Below, in pieces: positions 44,660-53,559 of a DNA stretch of 64,000 nt. The stretch is taken from contig NZ_CP045928.1 in NCBI RefSeq assembly GCF_009664855.1, positions 1 to 64,000 of the forward strand, read 5' to 3'. A program made the position numbers and the translations under genes. The notes under the pieces are model-generated. The model was given only the letters and a program-made list of their open reading frames with translations, was not told where the DNA came from and did no database searches. Position 1 is the first letter of the stretch. Every line of letters starts with the position of its first letter. The stretch comes from Flavobacterium sp. SLB02. GTDB lineage: Bacteria > Bacteroidota > Bacteroidia > Flavobacteriales > Flavobacteriaceae.

Positions 44660-46909
44660 CTACAATTCTACATGAACGCTTTTCTTCATCAGTTCGTTCA
44701 TTCGTTTTTTATCTCCAACGACCCAGATGATATCATTTTTTTCTAAAGTCAAATGCGATTCAGGGTTCAAAATTCGGTTACCGTTTCTTTCAATTCCCAC
44801 CACAAGTCCACCAGTTTTTTCTCTAAACTGACCAATTCTTTTTTGTATAAAATCATCATTCGAAATTTCTAACTGGCGCAGCACAATATCAGATTCCTGC
44901 GAGTTGTTAGCAGCTTCAACCTCATTCTGTAAATATTTGGTAAATTCTGAAATTTGCTCATCCGTACCAATAACACAAATCTCGTCGCCCGGAAACAAAC
45001 GTTCATTTTTAGTCGGAATAGGAATAGTGATTTCACCACGGCGAATAAAAGCAATATTGATTCCCATATTCTCACGAATACGCAATTCTTCCAGGGTTTT
45101 ACCGGCAAGATTAGATTCTTTACCAATATCAAAGATTGACATGTGACCATCCCAGGGCATTAAATTGGCATATCGTCTGTCTATTTTTTTGTTTTCGCGA
45201 TCGTTTAGATTCTTTAAAAAGTGAGTTTCAATTTTATGATACTGCTCGTTTAATTTTTTCGGAAACAATTGATAGGCTCCAATGGCAATGATCAGGGCAA
45301 CAAAAGCAACCAAAGGCGAGAAGAAGATATTCAATAAAAATCCAACGAAAAATAAACCAAGGCTCATTCTAATTAAAATTAGCATCAAAAGCGCGCCACG
45401 ATATTTTCGTTCTTCCCAAAGTTCTTCCACTTCAGCAACTTTTACACGTCGCAACGAAAGAGCCCATAAAAACGGAGCTATTATGACCAGTGTAATTAAT
45501 GCTGCCAAAGTATTTCCAAAACGTGTATCAGCTACTAAAGGTGCTACAAATTTAGCCGACAATAATATAATAGCCGTAATAATTATAGTGTGTAAAATGA
45601 TTTGAGTGATCGAGGCACGAAGTACAATTTGCCAGGTACTAACCGATTTTATAGCTTGTGCATTGACACTATAACGGTTGATATTTTTAATCCATTTTTT
45701 AGGAAGTTTCTGTTCCAGATATCCTGAAAAAGGATCAGAATATTTAATTAAAAACGGAGTGGTAAAAGTCGTAATGGCAGACACAGCAACAATTATTGGG
45801 TACAAAAAGTCACTTGTTACCTTAAGCGTCATACCAAGAGTTGCGATAATAAAGGAGAATTCACCAATTTGAGCCAAACTCATACCCGTTTGCACTGATT
45901 GTTTAAGGGGCTGACCTGATAACAAAGCCCCGATAGAAGAACTAAATGCTTTCCCAAAAATAGTCAGCAGCGTGATAAGCGCAACCGGAAGCATATATGT
46001 TACCAAAGTTTCCGGATTGATTAACATTCCGACAGATACAAAGAAAACCGCACCAAATAAATCCTTTACCGGCTGAATCAAATGTTCGATTTTTTCTGCC
46101 TGAGTAGTTTCGGCAATAATAGAACCCATGATAAAAGCCCCAAGAGCAGGCGAGAAGCCCACATTGGCCGCAAACATGACCATCATTAAACAAAGTGCCA
46201 GTGAAATAATCAGCAGCATTTCATCGGTCAAAAGATGTTTTGCCTTTTTAAGAATGGTCGGAATAATAAAAATTCCGCCCAAAAACCATATAATCAAAAA
46301 GAATATTAATTTTAAAACAGATTGTAATAACGCACCGCCCGAAACCTGATCGCTAACCGCAATTGTCGATAATAAAACCAACATTAAAATCGCAACAATA
46401 TCCTCGACAATTAAGGCACCAAATACAATTCCGGCAAACTTTTTTCCTTTAACGCCCAACTCATCAAACGCCCGAATAATAATAGTAGTAGATGAAATCG
46501 AAAGTGTCGCACCAAGAAAAATACTATCCATTTTGCCCCAGCCCATCCATTGCCCAACACAATAACCAATGAGCGTCATAAATAAAATCTGAGTAATTGC
46601 GGTTATCGAGGAAGTTCCGCCAACTTTCATCAGCTTCTTAAAACTAAATTCGAGCCCCAGACTAAATAATAAAAAGATTACCCCAATTTCTGCCCAAACC
46701 TCCACACTTTTCATATCTGTTATCGATGGGAAAAAGTCAAAGTGGTTTCCAGCCAAAAATCCGGCAATTAGATATCCTAATACCAGCGGCTGTTTCATTT
46801 TTTTAAATATCAAAACAGCAATTCCGGCGGTCATCAGGATTAATCCCAAGTCGCTTATAAGGGGTTGTAAGTGGTGTGTAGTTTCTGCTGCGGCGCTTAA
46901 GGCAATCAT
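44660..46909 (-). CDS. CPA2-family cation/proton antiporter with two TrkA-C domains
   Basis: The 749-residue protein has twelve or more membrane helices, starting HLQPLISDLGLILMTAGIAVLIFKKMKQPLVLGYLIAG and GVIFLLFSLGLEFSFKKL, as in KefB/RosB. A second hydrophobic block lies at about 420-545. The C-terminus has two TrkA_C/RCK-C ligand-binding domains (about 585-650 and 670-745). It likely exchanges K+ or Na+ for H+ under control of a cytoplasmic ligand. No TrkA-N nucleotide domain is present. Confidence 0.92.
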   Translation of the reverse strand: MIALSAAAETTHHLQPLISDLGLILMTAGIAVLIFKKMKQPLVLGYLIAGFLAGNHFDFFPSITDMKSVEVWAEIGVIFLLFSLGLEFSFKKLMKVGGTSSITAITQILFMTLIGYCVGQWMGWGKMDSIFLGATLSISSTTIIIRAFDELGVKGKKFAGIVFGALIVEDIVAILMLVLLSTIAVSDQVSGGALLQSVLKLIFFLIIWFLGGIFIIPTILKKAKHLLTDEMLLIISLALCLMMVMFAANVGFSPALGAFIMGSIIAETTQAEKIEHLIQPVKDLFGAVFFVSVGMLINPETLVTYMLPVALITLLTIFGKAFSSSIGALLSGQPLKQSVQTGMSLAQIGEFSFIIATLGMTLKVTSDFLYPIIVAVSAITTFTTPFLIKYSDPFSGYLEQKLPKKWIKNINRYSVNAQAIKSVSTWQIVLRASITQIILHTIIITAIILLSAKFVAPLVADTRFGNTLAALITLVIIAPFLWALSLRRVKVAEVEELWEERKYRGALLMLILIRMSLGLFFVGFLLNIFFSPLVAFVALIIAIGAYQLFPKKLNEQYHKIETHFLKNLNDRENKKIDRRYANLMPWDGHMSIFDIGKESNLAGKTLEELRIRENMGINIAFIRRGEITIPIPTKNERLFPGDEICVIGTDEQISEFTKYLQNEVEAANNSQESDIVLRQLEISNDDFIQKRIGQFREKTGGLVVGIERNGNRILNPESHLTLEKNDIIWVVGDKKRMNELMKKSVHVEL

Positions 46910-46925
46910 AAAGTGGTATTTTATA

Positions 46926-47090
46926 TTAAGGAGCTCATCCAGCTTTCCATTTCAAGCTTTTACTCAAAACGCCTATTTTTTAAGCAGTTCCAGGAGCTTC
47001 CGTTGGTCGCTCTGTACCTGCAAAAAAATAGGGCTTTTTTCGCAAAAGACTTTTCATTTCAAATGACATTCACTGAACTCCTATGAAAAT
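46926..47090. repeat. Structured dispersed element with conserved TTCCGYTGGTC hairpin loop (copy A)
   Basis: It starts AGGAGCTCATCC and ends near GAACTCCT. The centre is a long stem, CCTATTTTTT (46972-46981) with AAAAAAATAGG (47022-47032), then GCAG/CTGC, then CAGGAGC/GCTCTG around the loop TTCCGTTGGTC (46998-47008). Copy B at 59155-59310 has the same loop on different but still complementary stems. Confidence 0.7.
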
Positions 47091-47135
47091 AAAAGTTAAG
47101 TGAAGTAATCTGGGCTAAAATCCCGGTATTAAATA

Positions 47136-47169
47136 AAAAAAAGCTATCTCGATAAAGATAGCTTTTTTT
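47136..47169. terminator. Terminator of purB
   Basis: AAAAAAAGCTATCT and AGATAGCTTTTTTT are perfect complements with a 6-base loop. It terminates minus-strand purB and could serve both directions. Confidence 0.85.
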
Positions 47170-47191
47170 GAGAAAATATTTTTAGTTTTCT

Positions 47192-48538
47192 TTAAATTCC
47201 TACGTAATTACTAGGAGTTATTGCCATTAATTCAGCTCTGACAGCATCAGAAACTTCCAATGTTGCAATAAAATTATGAATCGCTTTTTTATCAATAGCT
47301 TCATTCGTTCTGGTCAAACCTTTCAAAGCTTCATATGGGTTTGGATAAGCCTCACGACGTAAAATTGTCTGAATAGCTTCAGCCACAACAGCCCAGTTTT
47401 TCTCTAAGTCCTCAGCAAATTTACCTTCATTCAAAAGTAATTTGTTTAAACCTTTTAGAGAAGCTTCAAAAGCAATGATTGTATGGCCAATTGGTACACC
47501 AATATTACGTAAAACAGTACTATCTGTTAAATCACGTTGTAATCTTGAAACCGGTAATTTAGCTGCTAAATGCTCAAAAACAGCATTGGCGATTCCTAAG
47601 TTTCCTTCAGAGTTTTCAAAATCAATAGGGTTTACTTTATGTGGCATTGCCGAAGATCCAATTTCTCCCGCTTTGATTTTTTGTTTAAAATAATCCATCG
47701 ATACATACGTCCAGATATCACGATCTAAATCGATCACAATTGTATTGATTCTTTTTAAAGCATCAAAAAACGCAGCAAAATGATCGTAATGCTCAATTTG
47801 AGTAGTTGGAAAAGAGTGGTGTAAACCAAGATCAGTTTCAACAAATTTATTACCAAATTGTTTCCAGTCGATTTGTGGGTAAGCAACGTGATGCGCATTG
47901 TAGTTTCCTGTTGCTCCACCAAATTTAGCCGCAAACGGAATATTAAATAACAAACGCATTTGCTCTTCAAGACGTTCTACAAATACCAAAATCTCTTTAC
48001 CCAAACGAGTAGGAGAAGCCGGTTGTCCGTGGGTACGCGCCAACATCGGAATATCCTTCCATTCTACGCTTAATTCTTTCAATTTAGAAATTAAAGAAAT
48101 TAATGATGGCATATAAACCTGCTCAAACGCATCTTTTGTAGAAAGCGGAATCGCAGTATTATTGATATCCTGAGAAGTTAAACCAAAGTGAATGAACTCT
48201 TTGTATTGAGATAAGCCTAGTTTTTCAAAAGCATCTTTGATAAAGTATTCAACCGCTTTTACGTCGTGGTTGGTTACTTTCTCTGTTTCTTTTATCCAAA
48301 GAGCATCTTCTGTAGAGAAATTTTTGTAAATGTCGCGTAAGCTGTCAAATAAATTTGGGTTTACACCTGCAAGTTGTGGCAAAGGAACTTCGCACAAAGC
48401 AATAAAATATTCAATTTCAACTAATACGCGGTATTTTATCAGAGCTTCTTCAGAGAAAAATGGAGCTAATGAAAGGGTTTTACTTCTATATCGTCCGTCA
48501 ATTGGTGATATAGCATTCAATTCGTTTAAAGTAGTCAT
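47192..48538 (-). CDS. purB: Adenylosuccinate lyase PurB
   Basis: The protein of 448 residues starts at the ATG giving MTTLNELNAISPIDGRYR; an upstream in-frame start would add nine residues and is unlikely. Signature elements are TSQDINNTA, the ARTHGQPASPT loop and GSSAMPHKVNPIDFENSEG with the catalytic serine. It performs two elimination steps of purine synthesis (SAICAR to AICAR and adenylosuccinate to AMP). It stands alone, not in a pur operon. Confidence 0.97.
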   Translation of the reverse strand: MTTLNELNAISPIDGRYRSKTLSLAPFFSEEALIKYRVLVEIEYFIALCEVPLPQLAGVNPNLFDSLRDIYKNFSTEDALWIKETEKVTNHDVKAVEYFIKDAFEKLGLSQYKEFIHFGLTSQDINNTAIPLSTKDAFEQVYMPSLISLISKLKELSVEWKDIPMLARTHGQPASPTRLGKEILVFVERLEEQMRLLFNIPFAAKFGGATGNYNAHHVAYPQIDWKQFGNKFVETDLGLHHSFPTTQIEHYDHFAAFFDALKRINTIVIDLDRDIWTYVSMDYFKQKIKAGEIGSSAMPHKVNPIDFENSEGNLGIANAVFEHLAAKLPVSRLQRDLTDSTVLRNIGVPIGHTIIAFEASLKGLNKLLLNEGKFAEDLEKNWAVVAEAIQTILRREAYPNPYEALKGLTRTNEAIDKKAIHNFIATLEVSDAVRAELMAITPSNYVGI

Positions 48539-48627
48539 TGTTATGTTGTTTTTCGAAAGGCACAAATATAAGCTATTGTTAAAACTTCTGAAAATTACCG
48601 AAGAGTTATTATAGCAGAAACTAATAA

Positions 48628-49320
48628 TTAAATTATGGTTTTAAAAATTTTATCCCAAAAGGTAAAATAGAAACCAAAATTATGAGATTCATTTTTATGA
48701 TGATTTGCATGAAATTTTGTTGTCGAGATCCATTTTGTAAAAAGACTTTTATACCAGAATTCCGGAAAAATATCCGTTTTTAAATGCCCAAATATCCCGT
48801 ATAAAAGATTTAAAACCAGATAAATTATAATGCTGATAAAATTAAACTCAAATATAGTAATAGAAAACAGCCATATAATACCAAACCCAAAAGTTTCTAC
48901 AGGATGAAGTACAAATAAGCTGTAAACACTTGTTTCAACATGCGTATGGTGAAGCTGATGAATAGGATAAAACCATTTTAACTGATGTACCAGATAATGA
49001 AAAACAAACATAAAAAAGTCCATTATAAAAATCAGCAGCAAAGTATCCGATAGTATCGATACAAGTGAGGTTGAAAAATCTATTTTCAGAATCTCATAAT
49101 AATACAATTCATATCCCAATAGCGTTATTAAGGTATTACAAATAAGAGTCGACAAAATCCATTTTCGATCTGTTTTACTAAGTCTTGTATTCTCATACTC
49201 AATTATTTTTCCCAGCATTATCGAAAGAAACAGCAGAACTGCATTTTCTGCCAGAAAGAAAATAGAGAGCGTAAATAAATTGAACTGAGATAATTGCTGC
49301 AGCCAGCTTTCGAATATCAT
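48628..49320 (-). CDS. Sterol desaturase / fatty-acid hydroxylase superfamily protein
   Basis: The 230-residue membrane protein has four or five helices and the histidine clusters of the diiron FA-hydroxylase superfamily: HYLVH, HQLHHTHVE and HANHHKNE. It would insert oxygen or a double bond into a lipid; the substrate is unknown. Its ATG overlaps the stop of the sirtuin gene by 4 bp (ATGA type), so the two are translationally coupled. Confidence 0.9.
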   Translation of the reverse strand: MIFESWLQQLSQFNLFTLSIFFLAENAVLLFLSIMLGKIIEYENTRLSKTDRKWILSTLICNTLITLLGYELYYYEILKIDFSTSLVSILSDTLLLIFIMDFFMFVFHYLVHQLKWFYPIHQLHHTHVETSVYSLFVLHPVETFGFGIIWLFSITIFEFNFISIIIYLVLNLLYGIFGHLKTDIFPEFWYKSLFTKWISTTKFHANHHKNESHNFGFYFTFWDKIFKTII

Positions 49321-50018
49321 GATATGTTTTCTATTTCAAATAATCGTTCTCTTAATTCCGAAACACCTTCTGAGGCGACTTTGGCGATAACTTCTACTTT
49401 ATTCTGAATATTCGGGATCGCAATTGGTTTAGGATCAATATAAAAAACGGGCGTAATACTATAAGTATATGAAATCAATCCCGCTGCCGGATAAACTTGT
49501 AATGAAGTACCAATTACGGCAAAATAATCAGCAGTTTCTGTAATTTCGATAGCTTCTTCCAGAGCCGGAACATCTTCGCCAAACCAAACAATATGTGGTC
49601 GAAGCTGATGTCCGTTTTCGTCCAGATCTCCTGTATATAAGTCGTCTGGCCAATCGAGAATTAAATAACGGTTTTGAGTACTTCGTACTTTTAGTAATTC
49701 TCCGTGCAAATGCAAGACTTTGGTACTTCCGGCGCGTTCGTGTAAATCATCTACATTCTGCGTAATAATATGTACATCAAAATCCTGCTCTAATTCGGCT
49801 AAAATTTTGTGACCTAAATTAGGTTTCACTTCTTTAAGCTGCTGGCGTCTTTTATTGTAAAAGTCCAAAACCAATTCCTGATTTTTTCTCCAGCCTTCAG
49901 GAGTTGCCACTTCCATTACATCATGTCCTTCCCATAAACCATCGCTTTCGCGAAAAGTTTTAATACCGCTTTCAGCACTTATACCGGCTCCGGTTAAAAC
50001 AACTAATTTCTTTTTCAT
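49317..50018 (-). CDS. Sir2-family deacylase (class III-like) without zinc cysteines
   Basis: The 233-residue protein has the NAD-binding loop GAGISAESGIKTFR (10-23), TQNVDDLHERAG (86-97) and the catalytic His105 in HLHGEL. Tyr54-x-x-Arg57 (FYNKRR) corresponds to the pair that gives class III sirtuins (SIRT5, CobB) preference for succinyl- and malonyl-lysine. There is no cysteine in the whole protein, so the structural Cys4 zinc site is absent. An upstream TTG is possible, but the ATG at 50018 is preferred. Confidence 0.92.
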   Translation of the reverse strand: MKKKLVVLTGAGISAESGIKTFRESDGLWEGHDVMEVATPEGWRKNQELVLDFYNKRRQQLKEVKPNLGHKILAELEQDFDVHIITQNVDDLHERAGSTKVLHLHGELLKVRSTQNRYLILDWPDDLYTGDLDENGHQLRPHIVWFGEDVPALEEAIEITETADYFAVIGTSLQVYPAAGLISYTYSITPVFYIDPKPIAIPNIQNKVEVIAKVASEGVSELRERLFEIENIS

Positions 50019-50080
50019 CTTATTCAATTGAAGGATAAAAATAGTGATTTATGGGAATAAAAAAGTTAAAGTATATATTT

Positions 50081-50234
50081 TGTGCCGTTAGGCACCAAAT
50101 ATTGGTAGAAATAAGAATGGGAATAGATTTAGCGTGCCGCAGGTAGACAATAGCAATCGTTTTTGTTGCGTACCACGGTACGCTAAAGAATAGCAGAATC
50201 TAATGACTACCAGCATTGTGTACCTAAAGGCACA
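50081..50234. repeat. Dispersed element, GTGCCGTTAGGCAC type (copy A)
   Basis: It has terminal hairpins GTGCCGTTAGGCAC (left) and GTGTACCTAAAGGCAC (right), a facing ATTGGTAG, and a central inverted repeat GCGTGCCGCAGGTA ... TTGCGTACCACGGTACGC. It aligns in inverted orientation with 58000-58153. It fills half of the 322-base gap before the sulfation cassette; the rest is AT-rich leader. Confidence 0.8.
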
Positions 50235-50340
50235 TTTTGGATTTTTATTTTTTGCAGCTAATAAAAGCGTAATTATACTTATTGTAAGAGTCTTACAGAA
50301 TGTTTATTTTTAATGAGTTACAAATCAAACCAAAATTTCA

Positions 50341-50871
50341 ATGATTTTAATTCAGTTTACAGGATTATCAGGATCAGGTAAAACCACATTGGCTCAAAAT
50401 GTCCGGCATTTGTTAGTGGATAAAAGTTATAAGGTCGAAATCGTTGATGGAGATGTTTATCGCAAAACCATTTGCAGTGATTTAGGATTTTCCAGAGAAG
50501 ACAGGTGCGAAAATATCAGGCGTTTGTTTCAGGTGGGACAAAACTTTGTTAGAGAAGATACAATCGTTTTAATGTCGGTGATTAATCCTTATGAAAATCT
50601 GCGTAACGAGTTAAGAACCTATGAGTTTGTCAGAACGGTATATTTAGATTGTTCGATAAATAATCTCATTAAACGAGATCCAAAAGGATTGTATCAAAAA
50701 GCTTTGCTGCCGGACAACGACCGTAATAAAATCAGCAATTTTACCGGAATAAGCGATGTTTTTGAAATTCCATCCAATGCAGATTTAGTGTTGAAAACAG
50801 ATGTAGAAGCCGAGAGTATTTCGACAAATAAGCTCTATAATTTTATCATTAATAATTTATCTGAATATTGA
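50341..50871 (+). CDS. Adenylylsulfate (APS) kinase, CysC type
   Basis: The 176-residue protein has the P-loop GLSGSGKT (8-15), DGD (37-39), the SREDRCENIRR helix and the C-terminal DPKGLYQKALLPDND...NFTGISDVFE segment of APS kinases. It makes PAPS, the sulfuryl donor, from APS and ATP. No ATP sulfurylase or PAPS reductase is adjacent; instead a dioxygenase and a sulfotransferase follow at 20-bp and 9-bp gaps. This suggests that the PAPS is dedicated to sulfating a product rather than to cysteine synthesis. Confidence 0.9.
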   Translation: MILIQFTGLSGSGKTTLAQNVRHLLVDKSYKVEIVDGDVYRKTICSDLGFSREDRCENIRRLFQVGQNFVREDTIVLMSVINPYENLRNELRTYEFVRTVYLDCSINNLIKRDPKGLYQKALLPDNDRNKISNFTGISDVFEIPSNADLVLKTDVEAESISTNKLYNFIINNLSEY

Positions 50872-50891
50872 ATAACTTTATCCTTTAGTAT

Positions 50892-51575
50892 ATGAATCCT
50901 TCTTCGAGTCAACTTCCCATTTCTTTTTCGATAGATAAATTACAAGAAGATCTTGTGATATGCGAAAATGATTTATGGACACCGCATTTTAATACCAATC
51001 GCTACGAGGGAAAATGGACAAGCGTTTCCCTAAGGTCGCAATCGGGTTTGATAAATGACATTACATCTTTTCCAAACAAAGAATATAAAAACACCAATTT
51101 ACTGGAGCGCTGCCATTATTTTAGAGAAATTATGGATTGGTTTCAATGCGAAAAAGAAGCTGTCAGATTACTTCGATTAGATCCTCAAAGCGAAATTAAG
51201 GAGCATGTAGATAATGACACCTCTTATGAAGATGGTTTTTTTAGAATTCACATACCTATTATAACCAATGATAATGTCTTTTTTTATGTAGATAAAAAGC
51301 GTGTTCCTATGAAAATGGGGGAGTGCTGGTATGCCAATTTTCAGCTTCGGCATAGTGTAGAAAACAAAAGTGCTGAACCTCGCATTCATTTTACACTGGA
51401 CTGTATAAGAAACGACTGGTCTGATCAATTGTTTACTAACATGGGTTTTGATATGAATGAACCGCCAAAAGAGAATCAATATTCTGACGAAATGAAACAG
51501 CTAATTATTGATGAACTTTCCCGAAATCCGTCAGAAGCCGGGGCCAAAATTATTGCCGATTTACAATCAAAATAA
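50892..51575 (+). CDS. Aspartyl/asparaginyl beta-hydroxylase-type 2OG-Fe(II) dioxygenase
   Basis: The 227-residue protein has the AspH-like core: the iron ligands His105 in EHVDND and His154 in LRHSVEN, RIHIPI (118-123), and Arg164 in EPRIHFTLD for 2-oxoglutarate. There is no signal peptide. It probably hydroxylates a small molecule, amino acid or peptide, and the new hydroxyl would be an obvious acceptor for the sulfotransferase encoded next. Confidence 0.85.
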   Translation: MNPSSSQLPISFSIDKLQEDLVICENDLWTPHFNTNRYEGKWTSVSLRSQSGLINDITSFPNKEYKNTNLLERCHYFREIMDWFQCEKEAVRLLRLDPQSEIKEHVDNDTSYEDGFFRIHIPIITNDNVFFYVDKKRVPMKMGECWYANFQLRHSVENKSAEPRIHFTLDCIRNDWSDQLFTNMGFDMNEPPKENQYSDEMKQLIIDELSRNPSEAGAKIIADLQSK

Positions 51576-51584
51576 AATTATCAA

Positions 51585-52544
51585 ATGGAAAATCAAAATC
51601 ATCCTCTTTCAAATTGGATTCCCTATAAGTTAATAGAAAAAGACAACGAGATTTATTTCGAATGGATTTATTTGGCAGATATAAAATATGCCGATCCGTT
51701 TTTTGATGAAAGTATAGCAAAGTGTAGAAGTCATGCTTTTAATTCGAAACCATTTAAAGTAGTAAGTACAGTAGAGAATCTTATAGATTGGTCTAATGAA
51801 TTAATTTCCGCAGAATTAAAATCACTGGTTTTTCATGTGTCAAGATGTGGTTCTACGATGTTGAGTCAGTCTTTGGCGAGTTCTTCAAAAAATATAATGG
51901 TTTCTGAAGCGCCAATTATCGATCAAATTTTAAGAAGTGATCTTTTTAGTGACGATAAAAAAACGTCGCTATTAAAATCAGTAATAAAATTACTCGGCCA
52001 AAAAAGATATCCTGAACAAAAGCATTTAATTATAAAACTCGATGCCTGGCATATTTTTAAGGCGTCGTATTTAAGATCAATTTATCCTGAAATTCCTTTC
52101 GCATTACTTTATAGAAACCCAACAGAGGTTTTAAAATCGCATCAGAAATTGAAGGGAATGCATATGGTTCCTAATCTATTGCCTTCGATTGTTTTTGGAA
52201 TTTCTGCTAAAGAAATCAGTGAAAATACTTTGGAGCAATATGGAGGTTTAGTTCTCGAGAAATATTTTCAGGGATTTCTTGATTTTTATAAAAGAGATAC
52301 AAACGTTGTAATGCTTAATTATAATGATGGAATGAAAGCAGTTCTGGAGAAATTTATCCCATTTATAAAAGTTGATTATGCTAATGATGAATTAGAAAAA
52401 ATGTATGATCGTTTAAAAAGACATTCTAAAAATGAAAATGCCGTTTTTACAGGAGATGAGTTTAAAGAAGAAACTTTGCAAATCGATTTTTCGAAACTCA
52501 ACATTTTGCATGAAAAACTGAATAATAGTTTAGTTGCCTATTAA
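51585..52544 (+). CDS. PAPS-dependent sulfotransferase
   Basis: The 319-residue protein has the 5'-phosphosulfate loop FHVSRCGSTMLSQS (83-96) and the 3'-phosphate-binding strand ALLYRNPTEVLKSH with Arg177 and Ser185, plus a C-terminal RLKRHSKNENAVFTGD loop. It is cytoplasmic, without a signal peptide. The first 75 residues have no recognised motif and may bind the acceptor. It is the third gene of a tight cassette with the APS kinase and the dioxygenase. Confidence 0.85.
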   Translation: MENQNHPLSNWIPYKLIEKDNEIYFEWIYLADIKYADPFFDESIAKCRSHAFNSKPFKVVSTVENLIDWSNELISAELKSLVFHVSRCGSTMLSQSLASSSKNIMVSEAPIIDQILRSDLFSDDKKTSLLKSVIKLLGQKRYPEQKHLIIKLDAWHIFKASYLRSIYPEIPFALLYRNPTEVLKSHQKLKGMHMVPNLLPSIVFGISAKEISENTLEQYGGLVLEKYFQGFLDFYKRDTNVVMLNYNDGMKAVLEKFIPFIKVDYANDELEKMYDRLKRHSKNENAVFTGDEFKEETLQIDFSKLNILHEKLNNSLVAY

Positions 52545-52591
52545 GACAGTTGAAAATGGAGGTGAAATTTCTTTCTGTTTTAATTATGGTG

Positions 52592-52599
52592 TATTTTTG
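52592..52599 (+). promoter_or_regulatory. -7 element (TATTTTTG) before trmH
   Basis: This is an exact TAnnTTTG match 17 bp before the ATG. It implies that trmH is transcribed separately from the sulfation cassette. Confidence 0.6.
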
Positions 52600-52616
52600 C
52601 GGGAAACACGAATATA

Positions 52617-53279
52617 ATGATTGATTTAGATTACCTCGCTTTCCTTGAAAATATACTGACTGATAACCGCAAAGAAAAATTCTTAAAAGTACTCGGAAAT
52701 CGTACAAAGCATTTTACAGTTGTTGTAGAAGATGTTTTTCAGATGCACAATACAAGTGCTGTTATGCGCAGTTGCGAAGTTTTTGGAATTCAGGAACTCA
52801 ATGTTATCGAGCAGCGTTACGGAAAAAAGATCGATAAAGAAATTGCCATGGGTGCCCAAAAATGGGTAGACATCAACCAGTTCGATTCGGTTACCAATTG
52901 TATTTCGACTTTAAAAGATCAGGGATATCAAATTATTGCCACAACGCCTCATGAAAATGACTGTTTGTTGGAAGATTTTGATATTACAAAACCAAGTGCC
53001 TTATTTTTCGGAACAGAAAGAGATGGATTATCCGAGGAAATTCTAGAAAAAGCCGATGGTTTTCTTAAAATCCCAATGGTTGGTTTTACAGAGAGTTTAA
53101 ACATTTCTGTTTCTGCAGCCATCATCATTCAGAACCTAACCAACAGATTACAAAAATCAGATATCAACTGGCATTTATCCGAAGAAGAAATTCTGGAGAA
53201 ACGTTTGGCCTGGGCTAAAAATTCGATTAAAGATATTAAACGAATTGAGGCGCGTTATTTTGAAGAGAATCCGAGATAA
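52617..53279 (+). CDS. SpoU-family tRNA/rRNA 2'-O-methyltransferase, TrmH-like
   Basis: The 220-residue SPOUT protein has motif 1 near VVVEDVFQMHNTSAVMRSCEVFGI, motif 2 FFGTERDGLSEEI and motif 3 IPMVGFTESLNISVSAAII, which build the knotted SAM site. It resembles TrmH (Gm18 of tRNA). Because SpoU paralogues are similar, the exact target is not certain. Confidence 0.9.
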   Translation: MIDLDYLAFLENILTDNRKEKFLKVLGNRTKHFTVVVEDVFQMHNTSAVMRSCEVFGIQELNVIEQRYGKKIDKEIAMGAQKWVDINQFDSVTNCISTLKDQGYQIIATTPHENDCLLEDFDITKPSALFFGTERDGLSEEILEKADGFLKIPMVGFTESLNISVSAAIIIQNLTNRLQKSDINWHLSEEEILEKRLAWAKNSIKDIKRIEARYFEENPR

Positions 53280-53365
53280 AGTTACTAAGAGGCTAAGATT
53301 CTAAGTTGCTGAGAAAAAAACTTGTACCAGACAAGCTGATAATAATTATAAATTTAATATCGCAA

Positions 53366-53494
53366 TCCCGATATCGGGAGCTAAGTCGCAAAGTTTTATT
53401 TTGTTTCACGCAGATTTTTAAAAAAAATAAGCAGGATTATTATAATTTAGTAAAAAATAAATCTGCCTAAATCTGCAGAATCTGCGTGAAATAA
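53366..53494. repeat. Short CCCGATATCGGG palindrome and TTTCACGCAGATTTTTA inverted repeat
   Basis: TCCCGATATCGGGA (53366-53379) is a shortened relative of the 18-bp palindrome. TTTCACGCAGATTTT (from 53404) faces AATCTGCGTGAAA (ending 53493), as at 8618-8720. They occupy most of the 280-base gap 53280-53559, in which I see no gene. Confidence 0.75.
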
Positions 53495-53559
53495 TTCTTT
53501 TTAATCTTTTTAATCTGTGGCTAATAAAAAAACTTTGCGACTTGACTTTGCAAGATTTT

